From NCBI GenBank assembly GCA_014695345.1, contig JACJOC010000086.1, forward strand, positions 247,713 through 311,712: a DNA stretch of 64,000 nt, written 5' to 3'. A program made the translations under genes and the position numbers. The DNA comes from Cyanobacteria bacterium FACHB-471. Lineage in GTDB: Bacteria; Cyanobacteriota; Cyanobacteriia; Elainellales; Elainellaceae. Below are positions 38,856-47,994 of this stretch, one piece after another; the stretch's first letter is position 1; the number at the start of each line of letters is the position of its first letter. The notes under the pieces were generated by a model. That model was not told where the DNA came from. It searched no databases and saw nothing but the letters and a program-made list of their open reading frames with translations.

Positions 38856-39761
38856 CTAAACGTCTAGATTACGAGCAACAAGACGCATTAAGAAGATCGC
38901 CACAATGTTCGCCAGAATGACGGCAATTAAACCTGCGGCAGACGCGCCACCGACATCAAATTCAAACAAGGCTCTGAGATAGATGAAATAGGCGAGGTTT
39001 GTTGTTGCTAGTCCAGGACCACCGGAGGTGGTGACGAAAATTTCGGCAAAAATGGTGAGAAAGAATATCATCTCAATCATTGCCAGAACTGCGATCGCCC
39101 GTCCCAAGTGAGGCAGGGTGATAAACCGAAAAATTGCCGTTGACTTTGCCCCATCCATGCGAGCGGCTTCTACCTGTTCGTGATCCAAAGATTGAATTGC
39201 TGTGAGTAGAATCAACAGGGCAAACGGCAACCATTCCCACGACACGATCAAAATCACCGACAGCATGGGATATTGGGCAAACCAGTCGATCGACCCCAAG
39301 CCTAGCGATCGCGTCACAAAGGCGAACAGTCCGTTGACCGGATGCATCAGCATATTTTTCCAGATCAAGGCACTCACTGTTGGCATCACAAAGAAAGGGG
39401 CGATCGCCAACAGTCGGGCAATGCTGCGTCCCCAGAATTCTTCGTTAAATAGAACGGCTAAAAGGGTTCCCAGGGCGATCGTAATGACCAGGACAGAACC
39501 CACCAGTACCAGCGTATTGAAGATCGAGATCCACAGTGACGAAGTGGAAAGCAACGAAATATAGTTGTTTAGCCCTGCGAAACCAGTATTTGCTGGGTTA
39601 AGTAGGTTGTACCGCTGAAGTGAAAACCACAGCGTCATCAACAGCGGCACAATCATCCAGATCAGCAAAACCAAGACAGAAGGCGCAACCAGCGGCAGCG
39701 TTGCTACCTGCCGTTTAGAGGTCTTTGTATTGTGAGGCTTAACCGCCAGTGTAGAGGACAT
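38856..39761 (-). CDS. Sugar/polyol ABC transporter permease (MalF/SmoF type)
   Basis: 301 residues, six membrane helices. A short cytoplasmic N-terminus precedes VAPSVLVLLIWMIVPLLMTLWFSLQRY. The EAA loop is DHEQVEAARMDGAKSTAIFRFITLPHLGRAI, and the helices end LIAVILANIVAIFLMRLVARNLDV. It partners the MalG-type gene downstream. The 175-base gap to the binding-protein gene holds the inverted repeat at 39790-39918, which could lower expression of the permeases relative to the binding protein. Confidence 0.94.
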   Translation of the reverse strand: MSSTLAVKPHNTKTSKRQVATLPLVAPSVLVLLIWMIVPLLMTLWFSLQRYNLLNPANTGFAGLNNYISLLSTSSLWISIFNTLVLVGSVLVITIALGTLLAVLFNEEFWGRSIARLLAIAPFFVMPTVSALIWKNMLMHPVNGLFAFVTRSLGLGSIDWFAQYPMLSVILIVSWEWLPFALLILLTAIQSLDHEQVEAARMDGAKSTAIFRFITLPHLGRAIAVLAMIEMIFFLTIFAEIFVTTSGGPGLATTNLAYFIYLRALFEFDVGGASAAGLIAVILANIVAIFLMRLVARNLDV

Positions 39762-39789
39762 AGCTTTTAAGAGTTAATGTGGGAATCCC

Positions 39790-39918
39790 GTAGGGTGCGT
39801 TAGGCAGCGCCGTAACGCACCGTTGTAATTAGAAGGCACGTACCTGTTGCGATCGCATTACATCAGGCGTGATTTGAGTTAATCGAGGTGCGTTACGCTG
39901 AGCGCTAACGCACCCTAC
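39790..39918. repeat. GTAGGGTGCGTTAG inverted repeat element
   Basis: GTAGGGTGCGTTAG at 39790-39803 is matched exactly by CTAACGCACCCTAC at 39905-39918, with inner GTAACGCACC and GGTGCGTTACG arms. The 129-base unit can fold into a long branched stem. It lies inside the polyol ABC operon between the binding protein and permease genes. Confidence 0.85.
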
Positions 39919-39936
39919 CCGATAACGAGAACTAAG

Positions 39937-41310
39937 CTACGAGATGTAACCTGCTCGTTTCATCGTTTCTACTGCATTAGCTTGGGCTTGCTGCAACGCT
40001 TGATCCACCGAAACCTGCCCCGTTAGAGCTGCTGCAAGCGTTTGTCCGACCTGGGTTCCGAGCGCCTGGAATTCAGGAATCGCAACAAACTGCACTCCTT
40101 TGTAAGGCACTGGGTCGGCGGTTGGTTTGCTGGGGTCAGCAGACTCGATTGAGGTCAACACGATATCAGCAAATGGAGCCGCTTCTTTATACTCTGGCTG
40201 CTCATAAGTTGAGCGTCGAGTTCCGGGAGGTGCAGCAACCCAGCCCCGCTCTTGAGCCACTAGTTGCACATAAGGCTTAGAGGTTGCCCATTGGATAAAG
40301 GTCTGAGCCGCTTCTGGCGATCGGGTCGAAGCAGGAACCGCCAGCGACCATGCCCACAACCAGTTAGAACCGTTGGGATAGCTTGCGACAGGCGCACGGG
40401 CAAAAGCAACCGTATCGGCTACCTGAGATTCATCTGGATCGGCAAGTTTACCCGCAGCAACGGTTGCATCAATCCACATCCCACAATTGCCGGTCGAGAA
40501 CAGAGCCAAGTTTTCATTAAACCCATTAGAACTGACTCCTGGTGGTCCATACTGGTTAAGAATATCAACGTAGTAGGTTAATGCCTCTCTCCATTCAGGG
40601 CTATCTAATGTCGGTTGCCATTCGGTATCAAACCATTTGCCGCCAAAGGTATTTACCATTGTGGTGAATAACGCCGTATTCTCACCCCAACCGGGCTTAC
40701 CCCGCAGACAAATACCATACACGCCATTATCAGGATCATGTACCGCTGCTGCCCATTCTCTCACCTGCTCGTAAGTTGGCTGGTCGGGCACCGTGATACC
40801 TGCTGCGTCAAACAAGTCTTTGCGGTAGTAAAGCATTGAACTTTCCGCATAAAAAGGCAGCGCATAGAGCTTGTCTTCATAGGAAAGTGCATCGCGTACA
40901 GGGGGCAGAATGTCTTCTACGTCATACTCTGCGGGCAAATTCTCAAACGGAAGCAGCCAGCTCTGCTCTGCCCAAATGGGTGTTTCATAAGTGCCAATAG
41001 TGAGTACGTCAAACTGACCACCCCGGTTGGCAATGTCGTTGGTGACGCGCTGACGCAGCACGTTTTCCTCTAACACCACCCATTTCAAGCTGATGTTAGG
41101 GTTCTCTTCCTCAAACTGTTTTGAAAGATCTTGCATGACCACCATGTCGCTGTTGTTGACTGTGGCGATCGTCAAAGTTGTATTCTCATTTGCCTGCGAA
41201 CCGGATGCCCCTTCAGAATCCTGTGAACTGGGCGAACAGGCATGAATTTGGACTAGCAGAATTCCCATCAGGAATGCCGCAATCATCTTAGCGAAGCGAA
41301 ATTGACGCAT
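39937..41310 (-). CDS. Extracellular sugar/polyol-binding lipoprotein
   Basis: 457 residues, binding-protein component of the CUT1 importer. The N-terminal leader MRQFRFAKMIAAFLMGILLVQIHAC has a lipobox-like end with Cys25, so it is probably membrane-anchored. The mature protein has the family pattern: LTIATVNNSDMVVMQDLSKQFEEENPNISLKWVVLEENVLRQRV, YALPFYAESSMLYYRKDLFDAAGITVPD, GYGICLRGKPGWGEN-like text and LFSTGNCGMWIDATVAAGKL. It resembles sorbitol/mannitol-binding SmoE proteins. It is the first gene of the minus-strand operon, divergent from the SDR gene. Confidence 0.93.
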   Translation of the reverse strand: MRQFRFAKMIAAFLMGILLVQIHACSPSSQDSEGASGSQANENTTLTIATVNNSDMVVMQDLSKQFEEENPNISLKWVVLEENVLRQRVTNDIANRGGQFDVLTIGTYETPIWAEQSWLLPFENLPAEYDVEDILPPVRDALSYEDKLYALPFYAESSMLYYRKDLFDAAGITVPDQPTYEQVREWAAAVHDPDNGVYGICLRGKPGWGENTALFTTMVNTFGGKWFDTEWQPTLDSPEWREALTYYVDILNQYGPPGVSSNGFNENLALFSTGNCGMWIDATVAAGKLADPDESQVADTVAFARAPVASYPNGSNWLWAWSLAVPASTRSPEAAQTFIQWATSKPYVQLVAQERGWVAAPPGTRRSTYEQPEYKEAAPFADIVLTSIESADPSKPTADPVPYKGVQFVAIPEFQALGTQVGQTLAAALTGQVSVDQALQQAQANAVETMKRAGYIS

Positions 41311-41447
41311 CGCACGACTCCTTTTTTTATTAAAAATCTAATCACGACAAACTGTGCATGAAACGTCCGCACAACCGAATCTAAATTGGCAGCACTGAGT
41401 TGAACGTGGAGGGGCTTTCTCTGTTACAGAAGTTGATATTATGCTCC

Positions 41448-41477
41448 AATGCTGAGCATTTGCTCAATAATTGAAAT
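41448..41477. promoter_or_regulatory. Candidate operator in the divergent polyol promoter region
   Basis: AATGCTGAGCATT at 41448-41460 is a 6-bp-arm palindrome with a one-base centre. It adjoins TGCTCAATAATTGAAAT at 41461-41477, whose CAATAATTG core is also palindromic. The site lies midway between the binding-protein and SDR starts, and a SorC/DeoR-type regulator is encoded nearby. Such regulators bind AT-rich inverted repeats. No binding evidence; the position and symmetry are the only grounds. Confidence 0.35.
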
Positions 41478-41548
41478 CATATCCGTCTCTCGAAGATTAC
41501 TGAGAAAGAAAGCAACATTTGCAATATTTATTCACAAGGAATTAAAAG

Positions 41549-42364
41549 ATGACGACTCAAGCAACCTATAACTTTTCAGGTAAAGCCATTCTGATCACAG
41601 GTGGTGCTGGAGATATTGGGCGGGCAACGGCCCATCGCTTTGCAGCAAATGGGGCAGGTGTAGTGCTGGTCGATTTGAACGAGGCAAAGCTGGAAGATGT
41701 GGCACAGGAATTAATAAGCTTTGATGTTCCCGTTGTCACGCTGCGCTGTGATGTAACGAGTTCCAGCGATGTGACCCAAGCCTTTACCAAAGCGGCAGCG
41801 CAATTGAAACAGAGCGATCGCCAAGTTGATTATGTGTTCAACAATGCAGGGTATCAGGGAGTATTCGCCACAACAGATGAATATCCCGAAGATGACTTCC
41901 AAAAGGTGATGGAGATTAACGTTCTTGGGGTCTTTCATGTGCTGAAGGCGGCAGCACGACAGATGCGCCAATCAGGTGGGGGAGCGATCGTCAACATGGC
42001 GAGTCATGCAGGGGTTTCTGGTCCCCCTAATATGTTGGCCTATGGCACTTCTAAATTTGCAGTCGTGGGGATGACGCAAACGGCTGCAAGGGATTTGGCT
42101 CCTTACGGGATTCGGGTAAATTCGCTTGCCCCTGCTCTGATTGGCCCTGGTGCAATGTGGACGCGACAGACCGAACTACAGGCAGCGGTAGGATCCCAGT
42201 ACTTTGATCCTGACCCCAAAGTAGTTGAGCAGCAGATGATTAACTCTGTTCCATTGCGACGTTTGGGGCATTTGGAGGAAGTCGCCAATGGAGTCGCTTT
42301 TTTGATGAGCGATGAGTCGAGCTATATTACAGGATTCAACTTGGAGGTGACAGGAGGAATATAG
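41549..42364 (+). CDS. SDR-family polyol/sugar dehydrogenase
   Basis: 271 residues, classical short-chain dehydrogenase. Cofactor motif TGGAGDIGRA, Asp in VLVDLNE that favours NAD over NADP, NNAG, catalytic Ser in NMASHAG and Tyr-x3-Lys in AYGTSKFAVVG, with the closing EVANGVAFLMSDESSYITGFNLEVTGG. AAGGA lies about 10 bases before the ATG. The setting with a polyol importer and xylulokinase suggests a xylitol, arabitol or sorbitol dehydrogenase; sequence alone does not decide. Confidence 0.88.
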   Translation: MTTQATYNFSGKAILITGGAGDIGRATAHRFAANGAGVVLVDLNEAKLEDVAQELISFDVPVVTLRCDVTSSSDVTQAFTKAAAQLKQSDRQVDYVFNNAGYQGVFATTDEYPEDDFQKVMEINVLGVFHVLKAAARQMRQSGGGAIVNMASHAGVSGPPNMLAYGTSKFAVVGMTQTAARDLAPYGIRVNSLAPALIGPGAMWTRQTELQAAVGSQYFDPDPKVVEQQMINSVPLRRLGHLEEVANGVAFLMSDESSYITGFNLEVTGGI

Positions 42365-42537
42365 GCGATCGCTTCTTGAGCAAAAACTTCATACTTGTTG
42401 ATATGCCCAGGGCGTGAATCCCTCGTTCGGTAGATGTTCTCTCTGAATTGCTTTAGAAACGTCATAATTTTGGGCATAGACAATATTTGAACTGTGAACG
42501 TGATTGTCTCCTTAGCCCTCCTTTTGATCAACGGCAT

Positions 42538-43500
42538 ATGAGAGAACCCTGGACAGAACGGCGCGATCGCAAACTTGACCTGGCAGCTCATGCGGCCTGG
42601 CTCTACTACATTGCCGGAAACACTCAAGAAGAGATCGCGACAAAACTTAATGTGTCACGCCAAGCCGCACAGCGATTGGTTGCCCTGGCGGTGAGTGAGA
42701 AGCTGATTAAGTTTCGGCTTGACCATCCCCTGAGTGAGTGCATTGCGCTAGCGGAGTCTCTGCGCGACAAGTTTGGGTTGGCGCTGTGTGAAGTCGTACC
42801 TACTGATGCAGCCAATCAGGATAACCTGACAGGAATTGGAGTGTGTGCAGCCACTCATTTAGAGTCCTATCTGGTCAACAAAACGCCGACGGTCATCGCC
42901 TTTTCGTCAGGTCGGACGTTGCGGGCAATGGTCGATCAAATCTCGTCCATGTACCAGCCCCAACACAAAATTGTCTCCATCATTGGCAACATGTCCCAAT
43001 ATGGGCGAGCGGGACGCTACGAAGTCGTGATTCACTTAGCCGATCGCGTTGGTTCTCAGGTTTACCCCGTTCCAACTCCGGTTGTGGCTACCAGTGTTGA
43101 AGAACGAGATCTACTGCAAACGCAGCGATCGTTTATTGCAGTCAAAACCTTGGTAGAGCAGGCAAAAGCAACCTATGTGGGTATTGGTCAAATTGCCTGG
43201 AATGGACCGCTGCACAATGATGGCTTCATCAATGACAACGAACTCACTGAGCTGATTGAACTGGGCGCTACGGGTGAAATTGCTGGATGGGCATACGACC
43301 AGCACGGCATTTTGCTGAAACAGGGAACTAACAACCGAGTGGCTGGCGTTCCGCTGGAACAACCGGCAAAGCGGCTAACAATCGGTTTAGCAAATGGCGC
43401 TAAAAAAGCCGATGCAATCTTAGCGGCTTTGCGCGGTAAATTGATCACCGGATTGATTACTGACGAAGCCGCCGCTGAAGCAATTCTCAGCAAAATTTGA
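42538..43500 (+). CDS. SorC/DeoR-type sugar-binding transcriptional regulator
   Basis: About 320 residues from ATG 42538. The N-terminal HTH reads LAAHAAWLYYIAGNTQEEIATKLNVSRQAAQRLVALAVSEKLI. The effector domain resembles phosphosugar-isomerase-fold SorC proteins: VIAFSSGRTLRAMVDQI, IVSIIGNMSQYGRAGRYEVVIHLADRV, VGIGQIAWNGPL, GATGEIAGWAYDQHG and LTIGLANGAKKADAILAALRGKLITGLITDEAAAEAIL. The ligand is usually a phosphorylated sugar. It is likely co-transcribed with the SDR gene and controls this locus. The frame opens further upstream at TTG 42487 without family support. Confidence 0.9.
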   Translation: MREPWTERRDRKLDLAAHAAWLYYIAGNTQEEIATKLNVSRQAAQRLVALAVSEKLIKFRLDHPLSECIALAESLRDKFGLALCEVVPTDAANQDNLTGIGVCAATHLESYLVNKTPTVIAFSSGRTLRAMVDQISSMYQPQHKIVSIIGNMSQYGRAGRYEVVIHLADRVGSQVYPVPTPVVATSVEERDLLQTQRSFIAVKTLVEQAKATYVGIGQIAWNGPLHNDGFINDNELTELIELGATGEIAGWAYDQHGILLKQGTNNRVAGVPLEQPAKRLTIGLANGAKKADAILAALRGKLITGLITDEAAAEAILSKI

Positions 43501-43529
43501 GCTGTGGGGAATATCTCTCGTTGCCCTCT

Positions 43530-43640
43530 CGTTCCTGGCTTCTAGCCAGGAATGCAGTTCTAGAGGCCCTGCCTCCTACAGCTAGAGGCGGCAAAGCCTC
43601 CAGCTTGGCATTTTCAGGCAAAGCCTGGAAACGAGGCAAA
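43530..43640. repeat. Cluster of short stem-loops (GAGGC/AGGC-type)
   Basis: Three hairpins in a row: TTCCTGGCT/AGCCAGGAA at 43532-43552, GAGGC/GCCTC at 43585-43600 and TTTC-AGGC/GCCT-GGAAA at 43612-43631, with GCCCTGCCTC between. The wording of alternating AGGC and GCCT arms is that of a repeat common in filamentous cyanobacterial spacers (from memory). Confidence 0.7.
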
Positions 43641-43845
43641 GACCGATCGCCATTGCTAACTAACCTCGTTTCATACGATCGCTTTCCTTGCAGCGGGTTT
43701 CGCTTGAGTAAACCACAAATTTCTGTAAGGGCAGTTCGCGTGCCGTTACCTACGGGACTTAACCATTTGATCATTGCTGTAGGTTAGGAAGAGCGATCGC
43801 ACCTTCTTAAGAGCATCATTGTTTGCAGGAAGAGCCACATTCAGT

Positions 43846-43967
43846 AGTAGTATGTCGAGCTTAAGATGTTGGGTTTCGCTCTGCTCCACCCAACCCACAG
43901 ATAGCAGAACCGTAGGTTGGGTGAAGCGCAGCGGAACCCAACGTTTTAGACTTGCTGCGCTACTACG
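43846..43967. repeat. Large GTTGGGTT-family inverted repeat element
   Basis: The left half begins GTAGTAGTATGTCGAGCTTA and continues GTTGGGTTTCGC; the right half is the approximate reverse complement, ending AACGTTTTAGAC-TTGCTGCGCTACTAC. The inner arms are CACCCAACCCAC and GTAGGTTGGGTG. At about 122 bases it is the most complete copy in the window and looks like a non-coding miniature element. Confidence 0.8.
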
Positions 43968-43996
43968 AATTCTGCCTGTTATTTAATTTTCATTCC

Positions 43997-45463
43997 TTAG
44001 CGGACAGCTTTAAGGGCTTTGTACAAAGATCGATGCTGCTCAAGCGCTGTGTTGTAAGTGGAGTTCTGCTGAGGTTGAACTCTTGCGCTGCTATCAGGAA
44101 TCAATTTAAACACACTTTCTAAATCGGCATAGGCTCCAACTCCTACCATTGCCAGTAGTGCGGCTCCGTAGGCGGCTCCTTCTTCGGTTTGGGGCATGAC
44201 CAGTTCTGTACCGAGAACATCAGCCAGAATTTTGACCCACACTGGCGATCGCCCCCCACCCCCAGTGACCGTGAGCTGATGCACCGATGTGATTGCATTC
44301 ACGATTTCCAATGCCTCGCGCAAGCCCAACGCTACACCTTCTAACACTGCCCTGACTAAATCTGCCTGTGTATGGGCGAGAGATAAGTTTGCCCAGGCTC
44401 CACGGGCATCCGGGTCGAGATAAGGACTGCGTTCTCCAGATAGGTGTGGCAAAAACAAAACGCCATTTGCCCCCGGTGGAGACTGCTCCGCTAACGTCAT
44501 CAAATCTTTGAAGTCTACTTTGGGAGCAAATGTGTCACGATACCAGCGCAGCGCACCTCCAGCGGCTAAAGTAACTCCCAATAAATGATAGCCACCATCC
44601 GCATGACAAAACAGATGCACACGTCCCTCTGGGTCTGGCGTGGGGCGATTGCACGGAACAAAAATTACCCCTGACGTGCCAATACTTAAACCCCCTCGGT
44701 TCAAGTTGTTGGATGAGATACCCAGCCCGATCGCAGCAGCGGGATTGTCGCCCCCACCTGCAATTACGGGTAAGCCAGCGGGAAGTCCTATTTGACTGGC
44801 AATATCAGGTTTTAAGCGACCTGCGATCGCTGTAGACGCAATGACCTGAGGAAACAAGTTCGGTGAAATCTGTAGTGCATCGAGTAAATCAGTATCCCAC
44901 TGGCGTTTTGCCAGGTTTAAACAGCCGATACCCGATGCATCAGATGGCTCCGTCACCGATTCTCCAGTTAGTACATAGCCCAGATAATCTTTAGGCAGCA
45001 AAATCTGTTGTACCTGAGCATAGGCTTGTGGTTCTTCTGTCCGCAGCCACACTAATTTAGGAAGCTGAAACCCAGTAATGGCAGGATTGCCAGTGCGTTG
45101 AATTAATTTCTGTCGGGGAATGATATGTTCAATCTCTTCTACTGCCTTGCCGGTACGCTGGTCATTCCATAAAATTGCCGGACGAATCACATTTCCTGCT
45201 GCATCAAGAGGAACCATGCCGTGCATCTGACCGGATAGCCCCAGGGCAATGATTCGATGACTTTCTAGCTGTTGAGCCAGAGTGGACAAGGCAGTTAGGC
45301 TGACCGTTACCCAGTCGGATGGATGTTGCTCTGTCCAACCTGGTTTTGGGGTAAGCAATGGATAGCTGCCTACTGCCTGCGCGACTAACCTCCCCTGCAG
45401 ATCGACGGCGATCGCCCGTACACCCCCTGTCCCTAAATCCAGTCCGATGACGATATCACCCAT
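43997..45463 (-). CDS. xylB: Xylulokinase (FGGY family)
   Basis: Phosphorylates D-xylulose to D-xylulose 5-phosphate, the entry to the pentose-phosphate pathway. 488 residues: the N-terminal nucleotide fold [22 protein letters not shown], substrate motif [29 protein letters not shown], the catalytic Asp in [43 protein letters not shown] and the C-terminal FGGY-like [25 protein letters not shown]. It faces the regulator gene across the repeat spacer. It completes the polyol pathway if the dehydrogenases make D-xylulose. Confidence 0.93.
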   Translation of the reverse strand: MGDIVIGLDLGTGGVRAIAVDLQGRLVAQAVGSYPLLTPKPGWTEQHPSDWVTVSLTALSTLAQQLESHRIIALGLSGQMHGMVPLDAAGNVIRPAILWNDQRTGKAVEEIEHIIPRQKLIQRTGNPAITGFQLPKLVWLRTEEPQAYAQVQQILLPKDYLGYVLTGESVTEPSDASGIGCLNLAKRQWDTDLLDALQISPNLFPQVIASTAIAGRLKPDIASQIGLPAGLPVIAGGGDNPAAAIGLGISSNNLNRGGLSIGTSGVIFVPCNRPTPDPEGRVHLFCHADGGYHLLGVTLAAGGALRWYRDTFAPKVDFKDLMTLAEQSPPGANGVLFLPHLSGERSPYLDPDARGAWANLSLAHTQADLVRAVLEGVALGLREALEIVNAITSVHQLTVTGGGGRSPVWVKILADVLGTELVMPQTEEGAAYGAALLAMVGVGAYADLESVFKLIPDSSARVQPQQNSTYNTALEQHRSLYKALKAVR

Positions 45464-45515
45464 CTTTTTGTCCTAATTTATGGCTTCTATCAATCTCCCC
45501 CACACGTCCATGCTA

Positions 45516-45905
45516 TCAGCGTTCTAATGTCCAACCCAACGCAGTAGCAACTTGACCAGCCAGTTCGAGCGGGTTAAAGGGTTTGGCGATCGCCGCAGTC
45601 AGCCCCATTTGTATATAGCGACGACGGTCAGAAGATTGAATCTTTGCCGTCAATAAAATTACGGGAATTGCTTTTGTGGCTGGATTTTCTTGAAGTTTTT
45701 GAAAGGTTGCAATGCCATCCATATCAGGCATCATCACATCCAGCAGAATGGCATCCGGTTGCTCAGCTTCGGCTTGATGCAAGCATTCCTGCCCAGAGCT
45801 GGCAATTAACACTTCCCAACCCGCTACAGTTTCCAGGCATACCTGCGCTACCTCCTGAATATACTGCTCGTTATCCACCACCAAAATCCGTTTTGCTGTC
45901 ATCAT
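45516..45905 (-). CDS. Single-domain response regulator
   Basis: 129 residues, a lone receiver domain. The acidic pair is in ILVVDNEQY (Asp-Asn replacing the usual Asp-Asp), the phosphorylated Asp is in DAILLDVMMPDMDG, Thr in VILLTAKIQ and the conserved Lys in AIAKPFNPLEL. No output domain. It lies 31 bases downstream of the ethylene-receptor-like kinase on the same strand, so it is a likely phosphate acceptor for that kinase. Confidence 0.92.
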   Translation of the reverse strand: MMTAKRILVVDNEQYIQEVAQVCLETVAGWEVLIASSGQECLHQAEAEQPDAILLDVMMPDMDGIATFQKLQENPATKAIPVILLTAKIQSSDRRRYIQMGLTAAIAKPFNPLELAGQVATALGWTLER

Positions 45906-45936
45906 TTCCTCCGAGCCACTGATTCAAATCTGCTGT

Positions 45937-47946
45937 TCATAAGGGTGAATCAGAGGGGTGAATTGGAAGAGTGAAATAGAAAGTACTGCCCTCACCTAAA
46001 ACACTTTCAACCCAGATTTGACCGTCGTGCTGTTGCACAATACTGCGACAGATCGCTAGTCCCAAGCCGGTGCCTTCATGATTGCGCGAGTCGGAGGAGT
46101 CTACCTGCTGAAAGCGCTCAAAGATGCTCTCCAGTTTATCTAAAGGAATGCCGCGCCCCTGATCTTTAACGGTGAACAAAACCAGTTCTTGCTGCTGTTG
46201 AACGGTTAACCAAACTGTATTTCCAGTTAGAGAAAATTTAATTGCATTGCTGAGTAAATTGGTGAGGGTTTGCACAATCCGGTCGGGGTCAGCCCAAAGT
46301 GGGATCGATAAACTGGCAACAGACAACGTTACTTCACCTTTATCAGCCAGGGCTTGTACCACATTCACGGCTTCTGTAATGAGGTCATCAACATTGCAGC
46401 ATTGTTTCTCCATTTGCACTTGTCCAGATTCAATGCGCTCAATGTCGAGAATGTCATTGATCAAGCGCACCAGGCGATCGGTGCTGTCTACTGCAATGTG
46501 CAACATTCGTTTGCCCTGCTGTGAGTCTGCCTTGAGTAGCCCACTGGCAAGCATTCCTAGCGAACCATGAATGGAGGTTAGAGGGGTGCGGAGTTCATGA
46601 CTCACCACAGAAACAAACTCATTTTTCATCCGATCAATTAGTTTGCGATCGGTAACATCTTGCAGAAACACGGTATAGGATACTTCTCTGTCTAAGTTCA
46701 GCTTGGAGATAGAGGCTTCTGCTGGAAATTCGCTACCGTCTTTATGGCGACCAAAAATTTCGCGCCGTTCTCCCATGCGGCGAGACTGCACCTCAGAGTG
46801 CCCGAAGTCAGCTACATGGTGGCGGTGTATTTGAGCAGTGCCTAAGGGTAATAGGATGTCGAGCGGTTGCCCGATTACCTCCGCTGCGGAATAGCCAAAG
46901 ATTCTTTCTGCTCCCTGGTTAAATAAAGTAATATGCTGATTGCGGTCGATGGAAATGATGGCATCTTCTGCAATATCCAAAATTCCAGCAAACCGAGCCT
47001 GAGAAACCTCCAGAGCCTCTTGAATACGCTTCCGTTCTTCCAGTTCTGATTGCAATCGCTCATTGACTTGGAGTAGTTCTGCAGTGCGTTCTGCAACTCT
47101 CAGTTCTAAATTGTTTTTTTCAATTTGTAAGGCTGTTTCAGCTTGTTTGCGAGGGCTGACATCCCTGGCAGTACCTATCATTCGTACAGGTTCACCCGTT
47201 TCACTATAAAAAAATTTGCCTCTGCCCTCAATCCAGTGAGTACTGCCATCGGGCCAGATAACTCGATACGTTTGGTTGTAGTCAGTTTGTTCTTGACGGG
47301 CCCGATCGACTGCTTCTGTTAAACTCTCACGGTCTTCTGGATGGAGACAAGCAACAAAGGTTTCATAAGTTCCATCAAACGTACCGGAAGCTAGACCTAG
47401 CAAACGTTCATGTTCTTCAGACCAGATCAGTTGGTGAGTTAACAAGTTCCAGTCCCAGGTGCCCATTTGAACTGCTTCTAAGGCTAGCCGCAACCGCTGT
47501 TCACTCACTTTTAGGGCTTCTTCTACCTGTTGGCGATCGCCCATTTCCCGTTCAAGGTCTTGATTGATGGCTGCCAAACTCGGAAAAACCAGTGCTTTAG
47601 GAAGTAAAAAGATGAGGCAAATTGCGGTGTAGAGCGAGACTGCGGCTGTGATTGCTTTGAGCGTCCCTGATAACCAGTAGGTTGGATGCCAGAGCGTCCA
47701 TACCTCCATTAAATGAGTCGTACCACAGGCAACGATGAAGCTACTAAAGAGCAAAAAGATCCAATTAAAGGGTAAATCTTTTCGTTTGCCTACAAAGTAA
47801 ATTAGGGCTAGAGGAATTGAATAGTAGGCGATCGCAATCAAAGTATCTGATACGACATGAAGCCAAACTAACTCTGGCTTCCAAAGATAACAATGCCCGT
47901 GGGGAATAAATCCTTCAGCAGTAAAAGCTTGCATTAACTCCTGCAT
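45937..47946 (-). CDS. Ethylene-receptor-like PAS sensor histidine kinase
   Basis: 669 residues. The first 125 or so residues form three membrane helices resembling the ETR1 ethylene-binding domain: VSDTLIAIAYYSIPLALIYF, FNWIFLLFSSFIVACGTTHLMEVW and LKAITAAVSLYTAICLIFLLP. The plant residues needed for copper and ethylene binding (Asp and Tyr in helix 1; Cys and His, spaced C-x3-H, in helix 2) are all present. Two PAS domains follow at about 145-275 and 315-430, then a kinase core: FVSVVSHELRTPLTSIHGSL (phosphorylated His), NLLSNAIKFS and DQGRGIP ... GTGLGLAICRSIVQQHDG. Whether the ligand is ethylene is inference. Confidence 0.88.
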   Translation of the reverse strand: MQELMQAFTAEGFIPHGHCYLWKPELVWLHVVSDTLIAIAYYSIPLALIYFVGKRKDLPFNWIFLLFSSFIVACGTTHLMEVWTLWHPTYWLSGTLKAITAAVSLYTAICLIFLLPKALVFPSLAAINQDLEREMGDRQQVEEALKVSEQRLRLALEAVQMGTWDWNLLTHQLIWSEEHERLLGLASGTFDGTYETFVACLHPEDRESLTEAVDRARQEQTDYNQTYRVIWPDGSTHWIEGRGKFFYSETGEPVRMIGTARDVSPRKQAETALQIEKNNLELRVAERTAELLQVNERLQSELEERKRIQEALEVSQARFAGILDIAEDAIISIDRNQHITLFNQGAERIFGYSAAEVIGQPLDILLPLGTAQIHRHHVADFGHSEVQSRRMGERREIFGRHKDGSEFPAEASISKLNLDREVSYTVFLQDVTDRKLIDRMKNEFVSVVSHELRTPLTSIHGSLGMLASGLLKADSQQGKRMLHIAVDSTDRLVRLINDILDIERIESGQVQMEKQCCNVDDLITEAVNVVQALADKGEVTLSVASLSIPLWADPDRIVQTLTNLLSNAIKFSLTGNTVWLTVQQQQELVLFTVKDQGRGIPLDKLESIFERFQQVDSSDSRNHEGTGLGLAICRSIVQQHDGQIWVESVLGEGSTFYFTLPIHPSDSPL

Positions 47947-47994
47947 AATACCTCTTGAAAGAAGGCTAAATTATAGCCATTGGTGTAGTCTAAG

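Larger units (their letters stand above)
43501..43996. other. Repeat-filled spacer, no gene seen
   Basis: 496 bases between the regulator and xylulokinase, which converge. It holds two repeat blocks listed separately (43530-43640 and 43846-43967) and a GTAAGGGCAGTTCGCG fragment near 43727. No coding frame with family resemblance was found. Confidence 0.6.

Noticed and set aside
43532..43640. CRISPR-like or tRNA-like array
   Set aside because: The hairpins differ in sequence and spacing, there are no unique spacers, and no acceptor or T-arm pattern is seen.
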